Below, piece by piece: positions 63,121 through 64,000 of a stretch of 64,000 nt of DNA. A program made the position numbers and the translations under genes. Below the pieces are notes generated by a model. It saw only the letters and a list, made by a program, of their open reading frames with translations, did no database searches and was not told where the DNA came from. Source of the stretch: Pachypanchax playfairii. Lineage: Eukaryota; Chordata; Actinopteri; Cyprinodontiformes; Aplocheilidae. Position 1 is the first letter of the stretch. Each line of letters opens with the position of its first letter. The stretch lies in NCBI GenBank assembly GCA_006937955.1, contig SSNP01000017.1, positions 2,931,088-2,995,087 of the forward strand, read 5' to 3'.

Positions 63121-64000
63121 TATGGAGTCCCTACACTCTATGATCATCCTTTTGTGATTTTTGTATTTTTGTCAGTGCTATAAAGTGGGTTCCCCTCTTT
63201 TTCTACCATTTTTGTCATGGTGGCATGTTCCCTTGCTGCATTCATGAGAGCCCTTCTGTCCAATCGTGCTGCCCTGCAGAGTCTCTTCTCTGGCCCCAGT
63301 TACATCCGTATGTCCTGCTCTTAAATTACCCTGGCTAAGCACCCACTCCCACTCTACTCAGGGCCATTACACCACCTGCCCCTCCTTGTTTGGCAGCCAG
63401 AGTTTAAATTCTGTCTGCACTGTCAGTGCTGCCTGACAAGCCAGAGGTCAGACAGCCGGCAACTCCCCTTCCTCAAATTACACTTTCTTGCCAACACAGG
63501 CATCATCACATACTCAATAGTGTAGCATCAGCAACACATTTGAGCTCTTTGAAGGTGAGTGCTCTGCTTAATTGATCTTGTAATATCACAAGTTTTTTTG
63601 GTAATAGAGTGGGTTGGACAAAAATCAAACAGCAAAGATAAAAAGCAGGTACATAGAGAAATAGAAGTCAGACAAGTAGATGTAGCTTTTAAGCTGCTGC
63701 AGTTGGCTTTAATTGGGTACAGACACTGACACTGTGTAGAATCCCACATCTAAAGGTCATTTTACATCAGCCCATCAGCCATGGCACAAGTTAACCTGAT
63801 GGTTTATAGCTGCTTTTATATTTCCGTTGCTCATGGAGAGATACCAGTTCTCCCTTCTGGCCTTTAAAAGCTATGGGTGAGGGATTAGACTGGGTTGGAT
63901 TCTGGCCCATAAGCGAGCTTCTCTTTTATGCCTGCCTTTATGCAAGCTGTTCCTGGACTTTTGCAAAGCCCATTGTTTTGCCCCTCGCAGCGCTAATTTA
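63121..64000. other. G+C-richer spacer to window end
   Basis: From about 63,230 to 63,480 the sequence is relatively rich in G+C (for example CCAATCGTGCTGCCCTGCAG and CAGACAGCCGGCAACTCCCC) with no coding frame, which may be another regulatory patch. A 73-codon minus-strand frame (63,528-63,749) is unrecognised. The window ends in CGCAGCGCTAATTTA, so any feature here may continue beyond it. Confidence 0.4.

Overview
The window looks like a 64 kb gene-poor, non-coding stretch of a teleost (bony fish) nuclear genome. The AT-rich base composition, scarce CpG, long perfect microsatellites, and degenerate tRNA-headed SINE, Tc1-like and LINE fragments of kinds common in ray-finned fish all point that way. 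Nothing bacterial is visible: there are no long ORFs, operons or ribosome-binding-site patterns. The longest open frames (122 to 141 codons) are about what chance gives in AT-rich DNA of this size. None shows a protein family I recognise apart from broken transposon remnants. I found no tRNA, rRNA, snRNA or known microRNA.

Layout. 1-11,600 is mainly AT-rich spacer with a 109 bp perfect (ATTC)n array at 3.35 kb, one SINE 3' fragment at 8.4 kb, and several patches that read like regulatory DNA (2.1, 4.3, 4.9 and 10.9 kb). 11,661-13,401 is a nested repeat: a dead Tc1-like DNA transposon flanked by TA, interrupted by the 3' end of a LINE and by a second insert I cannot identify. 13.4-35 kb is spacer with a LINE tail at 15.8 kb, a SINE remnant at 18.3 kb, candidate regulatory patches (20.7, 22.1, 24.2, 27.1 and 34.3 kb) and a good match to the CTCF core at 31.26 kb. 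35-47 kb holds a tRNA-derived SINE (35.07 kb), a purine-rich G-quadruplex candidate (37.33 kb) and a minus-strand SINE fragment (42.6 kb). 47-64 kb holds another strong regulatory candidate (47.3 kb), three microsatellites, an octamer-bearing patch (57.9 kb), the most complete SINE (59.5 kb), and a series of homeodomain- and forkhead-motif-rich patches from 61.8 kb to the end.

Taken together, this resembles a gene desert or a very large intron of the kind that surrounds developmental regulators, with non-coding elements spaced through neutral DNA. That is inference: I had no other genome to compare, so the regulatory calls rest on motif content and base composition and carry low confidence. 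I did not find a convincing new biological system. The items most worth checking are the unidentified hairpin-bearing insert inside the Tc1 element, the regulatory candidates, the CTCF-like site and the G-quadruplex tract.
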